Below, in pieces: positions 60,212-64,000 of a stretch of DNA of 64,000 nt. The notes under the pieces were generated by a model. It saw nothing but the letters and a program-made list of their open reading frames with translations, was not told where the DNA came from and searched no databases. Within the stretch, counting starts at the first letter, position 1; every line of letters begins with the position of its first letter. Where the stretch lies: contig OX422191.1 of the NCBI GenBank assembly GCA_949130485.1, positions 3,237,840 to 3,301,839 of the forward strand, written 5' to 3'. The stretch comes from Agelas oroides (taxonomy: Eukaryota; Porifera; Demospongiae; Agelasida; Agelasidae). The translations under genes were made by a program, and so were the position numbers.

Positions 60212-60221
60212 GGCAGGAGTG

Positions 60222-60242
60222 CACGTGACTTGGAAAATGGCG
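60222..60242 (+). promoter_or_regulatory. Promoter-like motifs at the retroelement 5' end (E-box and YY1-like)
   Basis: CACGTGAC at 60222-60229 is an E-box, and AAAATGGCG at 60234-60242 matches the YY1-type core seen at the starts of mammalian L1 elements and many TATA-less promoters. Both lie within 25 bases of the element's 5' end, where a downstream promoter would have to sit for a non-LTR element to carry it along. Function is inferred from motif and position only. Confidence 0.4.
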
Positions 60243-60345
60243 TCCTAAGCAACCTTGAGATTACTTTTGTTTCCCAAGCCTTTTCCAGTACGGGGGAGAG
60301 AAAAGAGTAGTAGACGAAAGAAGTTGAGAAGTTAAATCCAGAAGT

Positions 60346-60585
60346 ATGCCGCAGTGCTGCCGGTGTAACGGCAGTGGACGATGCATAAAATGTGTGTGTG
60401 CAAGAAACAACAAGTCCTGTACAAACTATACACCCAGCAGAAACGGACGCTGTGAGAACCAACCGTCGATCGCAAGCCCGCAAGATACACAGCCGAGTAC
60501 TATGCAGTCACCAACACAAGATTCGCTGCCACCGAAGATGATGCGCAGGCAGATCTACCACCGACAACAATCAATAACCAGCTAA
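60346..60585 (+). pseudogene. N-terminal CxC-type cysteine cluster of the retroelement protein
   Basis: The ATG at 60346 opens a frame with CCRCNGSGRCIKCVC in the first 20 residues, then CARNNKSCTNY and NGRCENQ. This tight C-x-C, C-x2-C-x-C spacing is a zinc-binding, CRC/CxC-like module that I recall at the start of related retroelement proteins in marine invertebrates; it probably binds nucleic acid. Where I would expect a second cysteine after KSC-x2 there is tyrosine (residue 28), which one base change would explain. After about residue 60 the frame leaves the protein and stops at 60585. The true continuation is one frame away, open from about 60456, so a one-base shift lies near 60530-60545. 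Confidence 0.6.
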
Positions 60586-61112
60586 CACCTGAGACCTATA
60601 CTTCTCCATCCCTCCTGTCGGATAACGCACCTGACGACTTTAACCTGTACCTGAACCACATGGCCAACTCGGTACGCCAAGATATACCACCTATAAAACC
60701 AGATTTTCAATGGGGTGAGAAGGACGGTAACGCCTTCAGTAATCTGATATCATCAGCCTATAATGAAGTAGTACATTGGAGACGTAATATCTTCATGGTA
60801 CCTTCAGGTAAAGCTGGAAAATCTTTTGTGAGAGAGCTCGCTACCCTTTACCAAGCATATGCTGACGCTTCAGCTCTCGAATGTATTGCACTGAAGGCAT
60901 GTACTGTTATGCAATGTCTGCTTCTGCAAAAGCCCCATGCCAAGAGTAAAGCAAAAGAGCATTCGGTTCATCTGGAGAGAAGGTTGAAGCAGTGGCGAGA
61001 TGGTAACATTGATGACCTACTTCAAGAAGGCAGATGCATCCAGAAACACCTGGTTTCACTGGGAAAGCAAACACCAGACCCAGGGAAGACTGCTGAGTCT
61101 TCAATCGCTTGA
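60456..61112 (+). pseudogene. Linker region of the retroelement protein, between CxC cluster and RT
   Basis: A frame open from 60456 to a stop at 61110-61112. The upstream ~75 codons overlap the CxC frame, and the first ATG is at 60660. It encodes a mostly helical, charged region (for example KDGNAFSNLISSAYNEVVHW, and later KAKEHSVHLERRLKQWRDGN) and ends near TPDPGKTAES. It has no catalytic motif. The next frame continues smoothly with FNRLMLQGKV, so a second frameshift lies at about 61094-61100. It is part of one ancestral ORF, not a separate gene. Confidence 0.6.
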
Positions 61113-63061
61113 TGCTACAGGGCAAGGTGAATGCTGCAATGCGATTGGTCACTCATGATGCAAACGGGGGTGTCCTTTCCCTAGACGATTTAATACCTAT
61201 GGAGATCAGGCAGAACGGAGAGCCAATACAGCAGACGACACGGGACATCCTCTTGGAAAAACATCCAAAAGGAAAGCCAGCGACAGATGACACATTACTG
61301 GACGCAAGTTCAACCAACCACTGTCACAACCCAATTATTTATGAGCAGATAACAGGAGAGGCCATTAGACAGGCTGCTTTGCATACACATGGTGCCGCTG
61401 GCCCATCAGGAGTGGATGCCTATGCTTGGCGTCGTTTTTGTTCATCCTTCCAAGGTGCGTCCACAGATCTATGCAATGCCCTTGCAGCTGTTGCCAAGCG
61501 ACTATGTACGGCCAATGTTCACCCCGATGGCCTAGCCGCCTTCGTGGCATGCCGGCTGATTCCTCTAAACAAGAACCCTGGTGTCAGACCAATTGGAATT
61601 GGAGACGTTCCACGGAGGATAATTGCCAAGGTGGTGCTGAAGACTGTCAGTGACGATGTACAATCTGCTGCTGGGCCTTTGCAAACCTGTGCAGGACATG
61701 AAGCAGGATGTGAGGCTGCAGTACATGCGATGAGAGAGATCTTCACATTTGACGACACAGAAGCAATTCTGTTAGTGGACGCATCAAATGCCTTCAATGC
61801 CATCAACAGACAGGCTGCCCTGCATAATATTCAGGTCATATGCCCTGCGATATCCACTATACTTAACAACACCTATCAGGTACCAGTCAAGCTCTTCATC
61901 ACTGGTGAGGGAGAGATAGCTTCAAGCGAAGGAACTACACAAGGCGACCCTTTAGCAATGGCGATGTACGCACTGGCCATAAGACCTTTGATCGATAAAC
62001 TGAGAGACGCAGAGCCGGAGGCTAGACAAGTTTGGTTTGCAGACGATGCAACCGCTGCCGGAAAACTTGCGACACTTCTTCAGTGGTGGTGGCTTGTAAC
62101 AACCACTGGACCTAAATTTGGGTATTACCCAAATGCAAGGAAGTCCCATCTGATAGTTAAGCCAGAACTTGCAGATGAAGCAAAAAAGATGTTTGAGAAC
62201 ACAAATGTACAGATATCCATCAACGGGCAGAGACATCTGGGTGCTGCCATAGGGACGCAAGAGTTCATAAAAGCCTATGCTGCACAGAAGATAGAGAAAT
62301 GGGTGAATGAAATTGAAAACCTCACTGAAATAGCTCGTACTCATCCCCACGCTGCTTATGCGGCTTTTGTCCATGGAGCCATTGGGAGATGGCTGTACCT
62401 GATGAGAACCATTAATATCAGCAGCTCAATCTACCAACCCCTCGAAGATGTGATCCACCACAAGTTCATCCCAGCTTTAACTGGTCAAGCTTCAAGCTCA
62501 CCAGAGGTGAGAAAGCTTATGTCTCTCCCTACTCGACATGGTGGCCTCAACATTGTGAACCCTGTTGAGTTAGGAGAAAGGCAATTGAGTGCTTCCAAAG
62601 CAATGACCGCTCCACTGAAGAAGATGATTATTGAACAGTCTGAGCAGTTCACTAAGCCCCAGCTACAGTCAGTCAAATCTTCCCTTCACCAAGAAAAGTG
62701 TCAGTTCAATGCTGCCAAAGCTGAACAAGTGAAAGGAGAAATTCCAGCTACACTACAAAGGGCAATGGATTTGGGGAGTGAGAAGGGAGCATCCACATGG
62801 TTGACTGCCCTACCATTGCAAGAGCAAGGGTTCACTCTCAACAAGCAAGAGTTCCAGGATGCGTTATGTCTTCGATATGGATGGCAGTTGAGGAATTCGC
62901 CGAGCCACTGTGTCTGTGGTGCAATGTTCTCCACAGATCATGCAATGATCTGTTCACATGGAGGACTAACAATAACCAGACACAATGATATACGTGACAT
63001 CACTGCAAACTGGCTCAGTGCAACAGGCTTCTGGGGACGTCAGCAATGTGCATTTTTTTGA
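61112..63061 (+). CDS. Reverse transcriptase of the non-LTR-type retroelement (649 codons, frameshifted at both ends)
   Basis: It copies element RNA into DNA at the target site. The frame opens at 61097; the first ATG is 61112, but it is probably not the native start because the protein began upstream. RT motifs are intact: an upstream block with RPIGIGDVPRRIIAKVV; motif A with VDASNAFNAINR (D223); motif B with EGTTQGDPLA (Q277); motif C with WFADD (D311, D312); motif D/E with GPKFGYYPNARKSHLIV. Near the end are C600-x-C602, H610, C614 and R623-H624-N625, the cysteine-histidine knuckle and RHN block typical of RLE-type non-LTR elements. The frame ends at TGA after a run of seven T (63053-63059), and homologous sequence goes on in another frame. 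The catalytic core is thus readable, but the whole protein is broken. Confidence 0.85.
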   Translation: MLQGKVNAAMRLVTHDANGGVLSLDDLIPMEIRQNGEPIQQTTRDILLEKHPKGKPATDDTLLDASSTNHCHNPIIYEQITGEAIRQAALHTHGAAGPSGVDAYAWRRFCSSFQGASTDLCNALAAVAKRLCTANVHPDGLAAFVACRLIPLNKNPGVRPIGIGDVPRRIIAKVVLKTVSDDVQSAAGPLQTCAGHEAGCEAAVHAMREIFTFDDTEAILLVDASNAFNAINRQAALHNIQVICPAISTILNNTYQVPVKLFITGEGEIASSEGTTQGDPLAMAMYALAIRPLIDKLRDAEPEARQVWFADDATAAGKLATLLQWWWLVTTTGPKFGYYPNARKSHLIVKPELADEAKKMFENTNVQISINGQRHLGAAIGTQEFIKAYAAQKIEKWVNEIENLTEIARTHPHAAYAAFVHGAIGRWLYLMRTINISSSIYQPLEDVIHHKFIPALTGQASSSPEVRKLMSLPTRHGGLNIVNPVELGERQLSASKAMTAPLKKMIIEQSEQFTKPQLQSVKSSLHQEKCQFNAAKAEQVKGEIPATLQRAMDLGSEKGASTWLTALPLQEQGFTLNKQEFQDALCLRYGWQLRNSPSHCVCGAMFSTDHAMICSHGGLTITRHNDIRDITANWLSATGFWGRQQCAFF

Positions 63062-63443
63062 TGTAAGGGTCTTCCACCCAAACGCACAGAGCTATCGTCA
63101 CTCCAGCATTCCAAGCCTATACAGACGCCATGAGCAAGCAAAGAAGAGAGAATATGGGGATAGAATAAGAGAGGTCGAGAATGGCAGCTTCACTCCACTA
63201 GTGTTTGCCACAACAGGAGGCATGGGCCGAGAGGCTACACTGTTCTACAAGCGTCTTGCAGATCAGATATCTGAAAAGAACAACACCACATACTGCAAAA
63301 CCATGGCGTGGATCAGGTGTACTCTTTCGTTCTCCCTCCTAAGATCTGCTGTGATGTGCATTCGAGGCAGCCGATCAACATCTCACCGGGTACCGAATGC
63401 CAGCCTTGAACTGGGCGTTGCAGAGAGCCGGCTCTCTGGCTAA
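62985..63443 (+). pseudogene. C-terminal domain of the retroelement protein, possibly restriction-like endonuclease
   Basis: This frame overlaps the RT frame by 77 bases. Its meaningful part starts at about 63049 (HFFDVRVFHPNAQSYRHSS), directly continuing what the RT frame loses at the seven-T run. It then has SLYRRHEQAKKREYGDRIRE, VENGSFTPLVFATTGGMG and SFSLLRSAVMCIRGSRS before a stop at 63441-63443. The spacing of D, E and K residues after an RHN motif is what one expects of a PD-(D/E)XK nuclease fold that nicks the target, but I cannot assign the catalytic residues. The last ~19 residues look like frame drift or a variable tail. Third frameshift of the copy. Confidence 0.6.
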
Positions 63444-63546
63444 CTCTTAGTAATTATGTATATCTTTGCAAAGTTTTTCTCAGTTTTAATGGATTTTATT
63501 TCCTCCTTATTTTTACTTCAGTAGGTATATGGCTTTTTGTATTGCA
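63444..63546 (+). other. 3' untranslated end of the retroelement
   Basis: About 100 AT-rich bases with T-runs after the stop, ending in GTATTGCAG directly before the F2 sequence GATTACTTTGCGGG. There is no poly(A) or simple-repeat tail. Absence of a tail is common in site-specific RLE-type elements; the exact last base is uncertain by one or two positions because CAG is also satellite-like. Confidence 0.6.
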
Positions 63547-64000
63547 GATTACTTTGCGGGTCCGTACCGGTCTGTGCGCTTTTTGCACAAACTCAGTCTT
63601 TACATTTTTGAACTCCCCATACCTTCATCTTCTTGTAGGTATGCTCCTTGTATTAGTGCAACGATTGTTCCGAGCTTGGGTTAGCCGACAATTATCGTGA
63701 ATTTTCATTTACGCGGCATTATGCGCTGCTGCAGGAGACGGATTATTTCGCGGATCCGTACCTTTCTGTGCGCTTTATGCACAAACTCAGTGTTTACATT
63801 TTTGAACTCCCCATACCCTCAGCTTCTTGTAGGTATGCTCCTTGCATTAGTGCAACGATTGTTTCAGGCTAGGGTTAGTCGTGAATTTGCGTGAATTTCC
63901 ATTGACGGCATTATGCGTTGTGCAGGAAACCGATTATTTAGCGGGTCCGTACCGGTCTGTGCGCTTTTTGCACAAACTCAGTGTTTACATTTTTGAACTC
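63547..64000 (+). repeat. F2 192-bp satellite, segment C (~2.4 monomers, runs off the window)
   Basis: The satellite resumes mid-monomer at GATTACTTTGCGGGTCC and continues to the window end. Monomers here have the CTCAGTGTTTAC and CCCTCAGCTTC variants that also mark the array just before 57462, so the two sides were one array before the insertions. Confidence 0.95.

Larger units (their letters stand above)
60220..63546 (+). mobile_element. 3.3-kb non-LTR-type retroelement, coding region decayed
   Basis: The sequence between the right target duplication of the long-TIR element and the resumption of F2 at GATTACTTTGCGGG (63547) is one element on the plus strand. In order it has a short 5' leader with promoter-like motifs, a cysteine cluster of CxC type, a linker, a reverse transcriptase, a C-x-C-x7-H-x3-C / RHN segment, a conserved C-terminal domain and a short 3' region. 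It has no LTR and no poly(A) tail. A cysteine-histidine knuckle plus RHN motif after the RT is the layout of restriction-like-endonuclease non-LTR elements such as the R2, CRE and NeSL groups; assignment to that class is inference. Three frameshifts split the coding region. Only about four satellite bases seem lost across the insertion point. Confidence 0.75.

Noticed and set aside
61094..61112. Programmed frameshift between the linker and RT frames
   Set aside because: There is no clear slippery site and stimulatory structure to see, and two other frameshifts exist in the same copy, so decay or sequence error is simpler.

Overview
This is eukaryotic, repeat-dominated DNA. About 90% of it is one head-to-tail satellite DNA superfamily with a 192-bp period, and the rest is transposable elements inserted into that satellite. 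I found no ordinary single-copy host gene, tRNA or rRNA. The organism is probably a marine invertebrate, with a sponge or cnidarian most likely. That rests on the reverse transcriptase near 61-63 kb, which has an N-terminal CxC-type cysteine cluster and a C-terminal C-x-C-x7-H-x3-C / RHN region that I associate with such genomes. It is recall-based inference, not proof. The 200-N gap is a common convention for a scaffold join of unknown size, which suggests a modern scaffolded assembly. Layout. Bases 1-51714 hold satellite family 1 (F1), about 263 monomers in one orientation. Two foreign insertions interrupt it. The first is a 441-bp mosaic (11260-11700) that contains a UbiE-like methyltransferase fragment and possibly a Tc1-like transposase fragment. 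The second is an 823-bp retroposon-like insertion (31255-32077), flanked by poly(T) on both sides, with an intact 214-codon ORF on the minus strand. F1 shows higher-order structure: 375-bp, 577-bp and 960-bp units, a block duplicated 18,489 bp apart, and chimeric or out-of-register monomers left by unequal exchange. Bases 51715-51914 are the gap. From 51915 the satellite is family 2 (F2), also 192 bp and clearly related to F1. F2 is broken by a 1.5-kb hAT-like non-autonomous element with an 8-bp target duplication (53171-54659). At about 57462 it is broken again by two adjacent elements: a 2.75-kb DNA transposon with terminal inverted repeats of about 410-430 bp (57463-60211), and a 3.3-kb non-LTR-type retroelement (60220-63546) whose coding region is broken by three frameshifts. 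F2 resumes at 63547 and runs to the end. How the parts relate. The satellite is the substrate and the elements are passengers. Insertions keep or nearly keep the satellite phase, so boundaries can be read to the base. Both families keep two short palindromes, TTGCA-N4-TGCAA and TGTGC-N7-GCACA, although most other positions have diverged. These are the best candidates for a constrained protein-binding or RNA-hairpin site in what could be a centromeric or heterochromatic array. The 60-codon open frames in nearly every monomer are best explained by a period divisible by three, not by coding.
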